Source of the DNA: Cryobacterium sp. MP_M3
Lineage (GTDB): Bacteria > Actinomycetota > Actinomycetes > Actinomycetales > Microbacteriaceae
NCBI RefSeq assembly: GCF_015752155.1
Contig: NZ_JADOVI010000004.1
Location: 124,001-188,000 of the forward strand
Direction of reading: 5' to 3'
DNA length: 64,000 nucleotides
Shown: in pieces, positions 24,901-33,498 of the stretch
Position numbering within the stretch: the stretch's first letter is position 1
Layout: the number at the start of each line of letters is the position of its first letter
Program-made: the position numbers and the translations under genes
Notes under the pieces: model-generated
Seen by the model: only the letters and a program-made list of their open reading frames with translations
Database searches by the model: none
What the model was told of the DNA's origin: nothing

Positions 24901-27884
24901 TTTCCGAGCACGCGCACCCTGACAGTGGAACCCGGGCGCACGATGACCTCATCCGGCGCGGCGACCGGGTTGCGGGCGCCGTCCAGCCGCGGGCTGATTC
25001 CAACCCGCACGGTGCCGACGGCGCGGGCGCCGAGCGCGTCGACGACCGAGTAGGTGAAGGTGTCCGTGCCGGCCGAGTAGTCTCCCGCGGTGTAATCGAT
25101 CGAATCGGAGCTTCCGATTGTCACCGAGCCCTTGCCGGGGTTGGTTTCCTGGCCGACCAGTTGCACCGAGTCGCCGTCGGGGTCGATTCCCGACAGCGGG
25201 ATGGGGATGCGTACCGTGTCGCCGGCGAGCACGCGGGCGGTCACCGTCTTCGGCACGGGCGGGTTGTTCGAGTTGGGGTCGGCCTCCCGCACCGAGATGC
25301 GCACCTCGGCGTTGGCGAACTGGCCGTCCGGCGCGTTCACCCGGTAGACCGCGGTGAAGTTGCCGGTCGTGTTCGGGGCGAGGTAGCGCAGCACGGTGCC
25401 CGACGCGAAGAGCAGGCCTGCTTCGGCCGGGAGCCCGGTGGCGAGGGTGGGATCGAGCGTGAGGGTGTCGCCATCGGGATGTTCGTCATTCGCCAGCACG
25501 GGCACGTCGATGGCGTCACCGACCCGCACGGAGACCGTGTCCGGAACGGCGAGGGGTGCCTGCTTCCGGGCCGGCGGCGGGATCTCGATCACCGTCACCG
25601 TTCCCTCGGCCTCGGCCAGACCATTGCTGATCCGGTAGCCGAACGCGACCGAGCCGTTCTCGAGGGGCTTCGTGAGGGTGACCCGGATGATGCGCTGGTC
25701 GAGGATCTCGACACGCAGCCCGCTCACGGGCGGCACGTTCATCGTGCCGGTGACCAGCAGCACGCCACCGGCCGGGTCGATGTCGGTCGCGAGCACGTCC
25801 ACGAGGGTGGCTTGCTGGCCGCGCACGAACGCCGTGTGCGGAACGGTGATGGGGGTGCTGTTGGCGTCGGGAGCCGCGGACACGTTGACGCGGATGCGAC
25901 CGGTCGCCGTGAGCGAGCCGTCCGTCACCGCGTATTCGATCTCGTGCACTCCGATCGCGCTGCTGGCGAAGCGGAAGCTTCCGCCGTCGAAGTCGGGGGT
26001 GATGGTCACCTCCGGTTTCGCCGGCACGCTGCTCAGGCGGAGGGGCGCCGATCCACCGCGGACGTGCTCGAGCGGGGACACCGTCACCTCGGCGCCGGCG
26101 GTGGCGATCACGACGAAGGCTTCGGCGACGATCGGCACCGATCCGGAGGGACGGACCGTCACCGACAGCGTCCCTGTGCCGCTCGCCTGGCCGTCGGACA
26201 CGGTGAGGCCGATCGACTTCGCGTCGGAGCTGCTGCCGGCATCCGTGTAGACGACGGCGCCGCCCGGGGTGAAGCTGATCTGGTCCGGCGCCACGGCGGT
26301 CGCCTCGGTCAGGAAGATCGGATCGCCGTCCGGGTCGACCCAGTCGCCGAGAACCTGGCTGGTCACCCGGCCGCCGGACCTCACCGTCGTGTGGGTGCCG
26401 CGCGCCTGCGCCGGGGCCGAGTTCTCCTCCGGGCCCCGGATGGTGACCGTCACCGTGGCCGAGGCTTTGCCGCCCCGGCCGTCATTTATCGTGTAACCGA
26501 AGCTCACCGCGCCCGTCGCGGTCGGTGCCAGCGTCAACTGCACCTGCTGGGTGTTCCCGACCAGGTCGAGTCGCCCCGTCTCGGCGGGGAGGGTGGTGAG
26601 CGAGTCGATCACCAGGACGTCGCCGTTCGGGTCGAAGTCGTTCAGCAGCACGGGCAGGATGACGGTTCGCCCCGGCCGCGCCCCGAACTCGTCGTCGACG
26701 GCGACCGGCGGGACCTGCGCCTTCTCGAACTCCGGCGGGGTGTCGTCGTTGTTCTCCACGACTCTCTGCTGGTCCTGGTTGGTGTCGATCAGCTCGGCCC
26801 AGTTGTCGATGAGCTCGTTCCCGCGCTGCACCGCCCAGGCTGCCCCGTTGAGCGCGTCGTTGAGCACCATCCCCGTGCCGTTGCGGCGGAAGGCAAGCCG
26901 GGCGTCGCCGGCGAGACCGGTGAGGGTCTCGGTCCTGCCGTTCGCCGGGTCGCCGGCACAGTCGCGCCACACGGTGCCGTCTCCCCAGGCCGCATAGGAG
27001 CAGTTGTCGTCCGACGCCGGGGCGACGGCCTGCCCGGATCGTCCGCTGACCACGGTCGACGGGTTGCCGCCGGCCAGGGGAACCGCCTCGAGCCCACCAT
27101 TGTGCGCGACCAGCACCCGGTCGCCGTTCACGCCGGGCTCCTGCAGCTTCGGTTCGTCGCCGGCTCGGATGTCCCGCGAGAGGTCGGTCTCGCCGCCGGA
27201 AAGGAACAGGCGCAGGGTCGTCGCGTTCAACAGCGCCCACTGGCCGGCGACGCTGGTCAGCTGGTAGCTGTCTTCCGGGGCTCCAGCGGCCACCGTCACG
27301 GTGGAGGCGATCGCGTCCGGACGGGCCGGATCGACGAGCGACAGGGATCCGGTCGCCGGCGTGAAGGCGTACAGCATCCCGTCGGCGTCCATGCTGACCA
27401 CGGACCCGGCACCGAAGGAGAGCGCCGGCTCTGCCGTACTGTCGAAGGCGGCGAGCCGGTCGGCCGCCAGATTCCAGACGTCGCCGTTCGAGACGACGAC
27501 GGCGCGATCGCCGGCGAGGAAGATGCCCGGCGCCTTGGGCGGTAGCGCCACGCTCTCGGTGACCTTCGCCGTCGCCGGGTCGACGATGTCGACGGAGTTG
27601 TTCCCCCGGTCGAGCACCAGGACGGTGGCCCCCTGCTGCACGACGTCGAGCCGGGAGCTGCCGGCTTCGACAACGGTGTTGAGCTCGAACACGGCCGTGT
27701 TGGCTCGTCCGACGACCTGGCGTGCCTCGTTCGTCACCCAGACGGCGGCATCGCCGAGATCGAGCCGCTGGGCGGTGTAGCCGCCCGAGACAATCGCCAC
27801 GGTGGCAATGACCGCCACGATGACGGTGCCGCTCAGCATCGTGGTGAACAGCGACCGGTGGGCGGAGAGCCACCGGCGGATCAT
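21981..27884 (-). CDS. Giant surface protein with Ig-like and FN3 repeats
   Basis: A 1967-residue protein. A short basic cytosolic tail and one signal-anchor helix (about 16-36) precede a beta-rich region resembling a propeller (about 45-355). Then come roughly ten Ig-/cadherin-like units (about 395-1480), recognisable by repeated VAVPD..VxxRxG.xxxxxVLxNDxDPxG patterns, and fibronectin type III units at the C-terminus (from about 1480, with PAGLTAEPLDSGLRLHW and GSVTVSWDAFDG). No LPXTG or second helix is seen, so the protein projects outward from the membrane by its N-terminus. Overlaps the kinase gene by four bases. Probably a wall-spanning sensor or adhesin; function unproven. Confidence 0.85.
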   Translation of the reverse strand: MIRRWLSAHRSLFTTMLSGTVIVAVIATVAIVSGGYTAQRLDLGDAAVWVTNEARQVVGRANTAVFELNTVVEAGSSRLDVVQQGATVLVLDRGNNSVDIVDPATAKVTESVALPPKAPGIFLAGDRAVVVSNGDVWNLAADRLAAFDSTAEPALSFGAGSVVSMDADGMLYAFTPATGSLSLVDPARPDAIASTVTVAAGAPEDSYQLTSVAGQWALLNATTLRLFLSGGETDLSRDIRAGDEPKLQEPGVNGDRVLVAHNGGLEAVPLAGGNPSTVVSGRSGQAVAPASDDNCSYAAWGDGTVWRDCAGDPANGRTETLTGLAGDARLAFRRNGTGMVLNDALNGAAWAVQRGNELIDNWAELIDTNQDQQRVVENNDDTPPEFEKAQVPPVAVDDEFGARPGRTVILPVLLNDFDPNGDVLVIDSLTTLPAETGRLDLVGNTQQVQLTLAPTATGAVSFGYTINDGRGGKASATVTVTIRGPEENSAPAQARGTHTTVRSGGRVTSQVLGDWVDPDGDPIFLTEATAVAPDQISFTPGGAVVYTDAGSSSDAKSIGLTVSDGQASGTGTLSVTVRPSGSVPIVAEAFVVIATAGAEVTVSPLEHVRGGSAPLRLSSVPAKPEVTITPDFDGGSFRFASSAIGVHEIEYAVTDGSLTATGRIRVNVSAAPDANSTPITVPHTAFVRGQQATLVDVLATDIDPAGGVLLVTGTMNVPPVSGLRVEILDQRIIRVTLTKPLENGSVAFGYRISNGLAEAEGTVTVIEIPPPARKQAPLAVPDTVSVRVGDAIDVPVLANDEHPDGDTLTLDPTLATGLPAEAGLLFASGTVLRYLAPNTTGNFTAVYRVNAPDGQFANAEVRISVREADPNSNNPPVPKTVTARVLAGDTVRIPIPLSGIDPDGDSVQLVGQETNPGKGSVTIGSSDSIDYTAGDYSAGTDTFTYSVVDALGARAVGTVRVGISPRLDGARNPVAAPDEVIVRPGSTVRVRVLGNDSDPDGGALTITGVEPTGTGNSRGKAVIVGDAVSVHAPAREGRYGFIYDIQNDRGGSSSTFLTVVVRADAPRSRPDARDTHLALSDVLDRRTIDVDVLANVFFADGPASSLELSVPARFSSVAEVTGKHRVRVSIGESSQVIPFEVANPDDTSIVSYAFVWVPGSNDALPQLRKGMSPLKVQSESTLTIDINDYVVAVGGRRVRLTDRSLVQATRSDGADLVSSDTRLVFTSSDKYYGPASISFEVTDGTRAGDPDGRTATIVLPIDVTPRENQPPGFDGAVLDFEPDQTKVIDLTRLTSYPYPKDQAELAYTVLEPRPVGFSYSLDGQQLTLHASESTPTGGRGTITIGVRDGINAGKAGRIEMGVVASTRPLAVPAADAVIAPRGQSTVVDVLANDGATNPFPAVPLRVVAVRGVDGAGVPAGVSITPSADNSRLTVKVAPEAAPADTNLQYQVADATGDPDRFAWGTVRISVQDKPDPVSSLRVTSFADRRISVAFNAGASNNAAVSGFEITLTSAATGAVVGSTLCQATACEVFTPGNGQGNAVRVAVAARNGIGPSAATVLADRVWSDVVPPAPAGLTAEPLDSGLRLHWNTVAPVGGGTAMRGYVVTVAGTPQSEVSASGPSCSAGSCTIDVGGLVNGTDVPFTVSARNDAYPALSTWNTATGNGRPFGPARAGAITANAVDSSGSVTVSWDAFDGRGDGIAGYFVQRVSADQVPTGAQSCSVTTPAPGTLVAPTQGGIVAEQKTVAAGTTSVVFDNLLADNGHYSFVVWGYNRAGCAPTAVATVLVRPAPGDITSVNSPMAMNGDSWDLRIDGVSPSAGVDHYNIRAVDGSGNPMPWTDVTFPATTWPRAPLGFRFGQVVRFQVQACTVWGSCGTWSGTYPAAAEASVSFTVQGLVYTPETGVFSWTNGPDNNGLDATYECLVPGDSSVTPAAGLANTCTLSSPQPAGTVRLTVTVDGHAFSYDK

Positions 27885-29302
27885 GGGCCGTCACCAGCGG
27901 TGTCGACGCACTTCTCCCCACTGGGCGTCCCGCCCTTGCCGTCGCGGTTGACGGTCACCGTCACGCAGACCCGGGGCTGCCCCTTGGGGTCGACGCTGAA
28001 TTCGGTTCCGCGCTGGATGCTGCTCTCCCCGGTGCGCAGCGCCACGACGTAGCTGTCACCGTCCCTCACCCCCGGGTCGGCCCAGCTGAAGAGCACCGTG
28101 CCGTTCCGGAGTTCCCCCGACACGTCGCTGACCGTGGGGATGCCGGAGCCGACCTGGCGCACGAGGAAAGTCGCTGCGGTGGCCGCGAGGCCGACGATGA
28201 TCACCGCTGCCGCGATGAGCGCCCAGAAGGTGAGGGTTCGCTGCCGGGGTCGCTGCGCGGTCGTCACGGACTCGCCGCCGGTCAGGCTGGGCGGCCGGGT
28301 CGCCGAACGGGCCAGGCTCTTCGCCGCTTCAGGCCGGCGGCGACGGCGGCGGCCGGCGTAAGCGTCGACCGAGTTGATGCCGGTGATCCGGGTCTTGTCC
28401 GACTGGTCGGCGACGGTGTCCATGGCCCAGCCATCCGTCACGACCTCGAGCGGGGTCTGCGGCAGGCCGAGTTCCGCCTCCACCGATTGCAGTTCGCGGA
28501 TGACCTCGAGCACGCTGCGCTGCCGCAGCTCCGGGCGCCGGGACATGGTCTTCGCCAGGATGAATTCGAGCCGGGCCGGCACATCCGCCCGGTCAAGGGC
28601 CGGGATCCTGGCCTTGTTGATCCTGGCCATGATCTGGGCCGAGCTGTTCTCCTCGCCCGGCAGCTCGAACGGGGACCGTCCGGCCAGCAGCGAGTACAGG
28701 GTCGCACCGAGCGACCACACCTCGGAGGCGATCGAGCCGGAACTCTCGTCGAGGAGCACCTCGGGGGCCGACCAGGGTATCGACAGCCCGATCGCTTCGG
28801 AGTTCTCCACCTCGCCGAGGGTGGCCGCGATACCGAAGTCGGACAGGACCGGATGACCATAGGCCGTGACCAGGATGTTCGACGGCTTGAGGTCGCGGTG
28901 CAGCACCCCGCTCTGGTGGGCGGTCTCCACCGCGCTGGCGATCTTGATGCCGATCCGCAGGACCTCGGGCACCGACAGGGCTTCGACCCGATACCGCTGG
29001 CTGAGGGTGGAGGAGCAGTACTCCATCACCAGGTACGGCCGTCCGTCGGCGGACACACTGGCCTGGAACACGGTCAGGATCGACGGGTGCGAGCTGAGCT
29101 GCGCCATCAGGTTGGCTTCGGCCTGGAACAGCTGGCGCACATGATCGCTCACGATTTCGGCCAGCAGCACCTTGACGGCGACCTGGCGCCTGGGCATGTT
29201 CTGCTCGTACAGGAACACGTCGGCGAAGCCGCCTGACCCGAGCACCCTCAGGTAGGAGAACCCCGGGAGATTCGGGGGCGTCGAGGGCAATCGTCGAGCC
29301 AT
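27881..29302 (-). CDS. Membrane Ser/Thr protein kinase with FN3-like ectodomain
   Basis: A 473-residue PknB-type kinase. The glycine loop LGSGGFADVF (21-30), Lys44 in VAVK, HRDLKPSN (135-142), DFG (155-157) and APE (179-181) are all present, so it should be active. A juxtamembrane region rich in Arg is followed by one helix (about 357-382) and a 90-residue outside part with a strand pattern like one FN3 domain (VLFSWADPG) and two Cys. PASTA repeats are absent. ATG 29302 has GGGGAGG before it. The gap before it holds TAGACT (minus, 29383-29388), a possible own promoter. It heads the FN3/MoxR/DUF58 run. Confidence 0.92.
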   Translation of the reverse strand: MARRLPSTPPNLPGFSYLRVLGSGGFADVFLYEQNMPRRQVAVKVLLAEIVSDHVRQLFQAEANLMAQLSSHPSILTVFQASVSADGRPYLVMEYCSSTLSQRYRVEALSVPEVLRIGIKIASAVETAHQSGVLHRDLKPSNILVTAYGHPVLSDFGIAATLGEVENSEAIGLSIPWSAPEVLLDESSGSIASEVWSLGATLYSLLAGRSPFELPGEENSSAQIMARINKARIPALDRADVPARLEFILAKTMSRRPELRQRSVLEVIRELQSVEAELGLPQTPLEVVTDGWAMDTVADQSDKTRITGINSVDAYAGRRRRRRPEAAKSLARSATRPPSLTGGESVTTAQRPRQRTLTFWALIAAAVIIVGLAATAATFLVRQVGSGIPTVSDVSGELRNGTVLFSWADPGVRDGDSYVVALRTGESSIQRGTEFSVDPKGQPRVCVTVTVNRDGKGGTPSGEKCVDTAGDGP

Positions 29303-29419
29303 GTTCGCCTCCCCGTGTAACGGTGCGTGTCGAGCGTGCTGTGAACGCTCGTCGAACGGGTAAAACGATCGAGCGTCTGATAAGTCTAGGCAACGGTCGA
29401 GCCGCACAGCCGGAAGGAA

Positions 29420-30238
29420 CTACCCCAACTCTGGGGGTACGGCTGAGGGTGAGAGCTCGCCGACATCGATCACGTCGAGCACGATCACAGTGACGTTGTC
29501 GCGTCCGCCGTTCTCGAGTGCGGCGTCGACGAGCGACTTCGCCGCGTCGGCGGCCCGCGGGTTCGACATCAGGAAATGCCGGATGCCGTAGGCCGTGAGT
29601 TCCTTGGTGAGGCCGTCTGAACAGACCAGCAGTCGCATCCCCGGCTGGATCGGGAGCACCCGGTAGTCGGGGACCGGCGGCTCGTGGAATCCGACGGCCC
29701 TGGTGATGATGTTGCCGTGGGGGTGCACATCCGCTTCGTCGCGAGTGATGCGCCCGGCGTCGACGAGTTCCTGCACCACGGAGTGGTCGGTGGTGACCTG
29801 TTCGAGAACACCGGAGGTCAGCTGGTACACGCGTGAATCACCGATGTTGAAGACGATCCACTGGGGCGCCCCGGAGACGACAGCGACGGCGGCGCCGGTC
29901 ACCGTCGTGCCGGTCCCGAGGTCGGTGACGCCCTCGCCCGTTGCCATGTCGGAGACGGCCAGGCTGAGCGCCCCGTTGATCGCGTCGGGTTCGAGGTGGT
30001 CGCGCCCGGCGAATTCAGCCAGCCGGGTGACGACCGCGGCACTGGCGACGTCGCCGGCCGAGTGCCCGCCCATGCCGTCGGCGACGGCGAAGATCGGCGG
30101 CTCGGAGAGAAGGCTGTCCTCGTTGACCTCGCGGCGGTGCCCGGTGTCGGTCAGCGCCGCCCAGGCCAGGGTGATGGTCTTGTGCAGCGACGGAAGCTCG
30201 ATCGTGACACCGGTTGAGCTCTGACCAATCTGGGTCAC
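29420..30238 (-). CDS. PP2C-type Ser/Thr protein phosphatase
   Basis: A 272-residue cytosolic phosphatase that reverses Ser/Thr phosphorylation. Metal-binding and core motifs are VNEDSLL, VADGMGGHSAGD, GTTVTGAAV, IVFNIGDSRVY, VCSDGLTKEL and GGRDNVTVIVLDV. Length fits the stand-alone bacterial PPM class. GTG 30238 (VTQIGQ) is preferred to a TTG five codons upstream because GGAAGG lies seven bases before the GTG. It sits between the FHA gene and the kinase on the same strand; it is the natural antagonist of the neighbouring kinase. Confidence 0.92.
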   Translation of the reverse strand: MTQIGQSSTGVTIELPSLHKTITLAWAALTDTGHRREVNEDSLLSEPPIFAVADGMGGHSAGDVASAAVVTRLAEFAGRDHLEPDAINGALSLAVSDMATGEGVTDLGTGTTVTGAAVAVVSGAPQWIVFNIGDSRVYQLTSGVLEQVTTDHSVVQELVDAGRITRDEADVHPHGNIITRAVGFHEPPVPDYRVLPIQPGMRLLVCSDGLTKELTAYGIRHFLMSNPRAADAAKSLVDAALENGGRDNVTVIVLDVIDVGELSPSAVPPELG

Positions 30239-30278
30239 GATTGTGCCTTCCAAAATTGGCGCGTGGACACGGAGCCGG

Positions 30279-31334
30279 CTAATCGCCGCTCGTGGGGAGG
30301 ATCTCGATGATATTACCGTCCCCGATGTCCAGTCTCGTACCGGGGAGCACGGCGAGGGACTGCCCGGAGGCCAGCCGTTGCGAGCGTCGCCGGGGAAGCG
30401 TGACCACGGTGCCGTTCGTGGAGCCGAGGTCTGTCACCACCACCGAGTCGCCCACCTGGCGGATGTCGAGGTGGGTTCCCGACACGGCGGAGGTCGGCGA
30501 AGCCATCTCGAGCAGCCGGGGCGGCGGCACTTCGGCGACCCGGGCCGGACGCGGGTGCCGACCCAGCCGGCAGGCCGTATCGAGCCGCAGCTCCGTTCCG
30601 TCGGGCAGGCGCAACCCATAGAGGGCGCGGTCGGCATCGCCCGGCCGGGCCCCCCCTGTCTCCTGTCCCGCCTGTCCCGCCGGGGCGGCGACGTCGGCCG
30701 GAACGGTACCCGTCCGACGTCCCCGGGAGCCCGGGGGCGGCAGGATCACCGTGGCCTCCTGCACCCTCGGCACGCGGAGCACCGTGTCCGCGTCGACGGC
30801 CGGCGGGCGCGGGGCGCGGATGATCGTGGCTTCCATACTCTGGGGTTGATCCACGAGCGACCAGAACAAGCGGCTCGCCGAGACGGTGCCGCCGAGGAAG
30901 GGGCGTCCGGAGTCGAGCAGCCCGGCTGGCATGACGGCGCGCCCCGGGCCGCCGATCACGAGGCCGGTCACGGACCGGAAATCGGCGAGCAGCCAGGGAC
31001 GGATGTCTCCGGCTACGAAGCGCCGTGACCCACCCACCGAGAACACGTCGACCGCGATCTCGCCGCGCACGATCACCGACACCGGCACGCCGTCCGCATC
31101 GGTGGGATCCCGCTGCACGATCACCGCGAAGCTGGCGACCGCGCAGTCGCCGCGGAGCGGCAGCAGTGCGACCAGCGCCTCCGCCTCCACCGTCTGCTCG
31201 CCGGACAGCGCGTCCAGGGCAGCCACGACCGCGGTCGGCGTCGCCGCCGGGAGGGCGGCCAGGAATGCGCGCCCGACGACGAAGGACCACTCGGTATCTT
31301 CCCCCGGCGCCAACAGGTACCCAACGCGTGCCAT
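30279..31334 (-). CDS. FHA domain protein with a long N-terminal region
   Basis: A 351-residue protein. The first 200 residues show no signature I recognise (a beta-rich region and then a stretch with several threonine-containing segments such as EATIIRAP and EATVILPP, which look like phospho-acceptor sites). The C-terminal FHA domain has LGRHPRP, SGTHLDI and DLGSTNGT, so it should bind phosphothreonine. GGAAGG precedes ATG 31334. The paired TII/TVI threonine motifs could be kinase targets giving self-association through FHA, an inference. It is the first gene of the cluster, downstream of a 17-bp tandem repeat. Confidence 0.85.
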   Translation of the reverse strand: MARVGYLLAPGEDTEWSFVVGRAFLAALPAATPTAVVAALDALSGEQTVEAEALVALLPLRGDCAVASFAVIVQRDPTDADGVPVSVIVRGEIAVDVFSVGGSRRFVAGDIRPWLLADFRSVTGLVIGGPGRAVMPAGLLDSGRPFLGGTVSASRLFWSLVDQPQSMEATIIRAPRPPAVDADTVLRVPRVQEATVILPPPGSRGRRTGTVPADVAAPAGQAGQETGGARPGDADRALYGLRLPDGTELRLDTACRLGRHPRPARVAEVPPPRLLEMASPTSAVSGTHLDIRQVGDSVVVTDLGSTNGTVVTLPRRRSQRLASGQSLAVLPGTRLDIGDGNIIEILPTSGD

Positions 31335-31350
31335 AGAACCGGCCTTCCGC

Positions 31351-31415
31351 TCAGTGTCCGACCCGACTCAGTGTCCGGCACGATTCATTGTCCGGCACGG
31401 CTCATTGTCCGCACA
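31351..31415. repeat. Four 17-bp tandem repeats upstream of the FHA gene
   Basis: Units at 31351-31367, 31368-31384, 31385-31401 and a partial 31402-31415 share TCA(G/T)TGTCCGRCMCGRY (third unit TCATTGTCCGGCACGGC). They begin 17 bases before the start codon of the first gene of the kinase cluster. They do not resemble CRISPR (no spacers) and contain no frame. They could be an operator array, a variable 5' leader or a mutable spacer in the promoter. Confidence 0.75.
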
Positions 31416-31460
31416 TCCCGCCGGCGACGACAAGGCGACGACTGACCCAGCCATAGCTCT

Positions 31461-31528
31461 GGATTCCGCAGTTTTGCACCCTTTTCGCTACGGAATCCCT
31501 TGCCGAATGGCAATCTCACTGGCATAAT
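31461..31528 (+). promoter_or_regulatory. Promoter and dyads of the lrp gene, leaderless
   Basis: TTGCCG (31500-31505), a 17-base spacer and CATAAT (31523-31528) form a good promoter. ATG 31535 follows after six bases with no ribosome site. A perfect dyad TTGCC-GAAT-GGCAA (31500-31513) covers the -35, and GGATTCCG (31461-31468) pairs with CGGAATCC (31491-31498) just upstream. Stacked dyads suit binding of an Lrp octamer, so autoregulation is likely. Confidence 0.7.
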
Positions 31529-31534
31529 CGCTGG

Positions 31535-32017
31535 ATGAGCGCAAATGGACGCGGTGCGGCAGCGAAGCCGGCCCAGCTGGACGAGGTGTCCAAAAAGATC
31601 ATCGAACAGCTGCAGGTCGACGGTCGGCGCTCCTATGCCGAGATCGGCAAGGCTGTCGGCCTCAGCGAAGCTGCGGTGCGGCAGCGGGTGCAGAAGCTCA
31701 CCGAGGCCGGCGTCATGCAGGTGGTCGCCGTGACCGACCCGATGCAGCTCGGCTTCTACCGCCAGGCCATGATCGGCATCCGCGCCAGCGGCGACACCCG
31801 GATCCTGGCCGACAAGCTCGCCGCCATCCCGGCCGTCGACTATGTCGTACTCACCGCCGGATCGTTCGACATCCTCGCCGAGGTGGTCTGCGAAAACGAC
31901 GACGAGCTCATCGCCCTGCTCAACTCGCAGATCCGCAGCCTCGAGGGCGTCAACTCCACCGAGACCTTCGTCTATCTCAAACTCCACAAACAGCTCTACA
32001 ACTGGGGAACACGGTAA
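31535..32017 (+). CDS. Lrp/AsnC family transcriptional regulator
   Basis: A 160-residue regulator. An N-terminal helix-turn-helix (IIEQLQVDGRRSYAEIGKA to RVQKLTEAGVM, about 21-65) and a C-terminal RAM ligand domain (VDYVVLTAGSFDILAEVVC) are both complete. Such proteins sense amino acids and control metabolic operons. The aminotransferase gene begins six bases after its stop, so its target is probably that gene and itself. The mRNA appears leaderless. No additional N-terminal domain. Confidence 0.92.
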   Translation: MSANGRGAAAKPAQLDEVSKKIIEQLQVDGRRSYAEIGKAVGLSEAAVRQRVQKLTEAGVMQVVAVTDPMQLGFYRQAMIGIRASGDTRILADKLAAIPAVDYVVLTAGSFDILAEVVCENDDELIALLNSQIRSLEGVNSTETFVYLKLHKQLYNWGTR

Positions 32018-32023
32018 AAAAAT

Positions 32024-33472
<1,449 letters not shown>

Positions 33473-33498
33473 CCCGGCCCGGCAGTCAGGCCCTTGTT

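Noticed and set aside
25161..27545. Long plus-strand frame inside the Ig/FN3 gene
   Set aside because: Antisense to repeated Ig-like units; His/Gly/Arg/Val-rich product without motifs.
13417..31334. A complete type VII secretion system
   Set aside because: Only an EccC-like ATPase is present; no WXG100, EccB, EccD, EccE or mycosin gene was found.
31351..31415. CRISPR array
   Set aside because: Units of 17 bp lie directly head to tail without spacers, and no cas gene is near.
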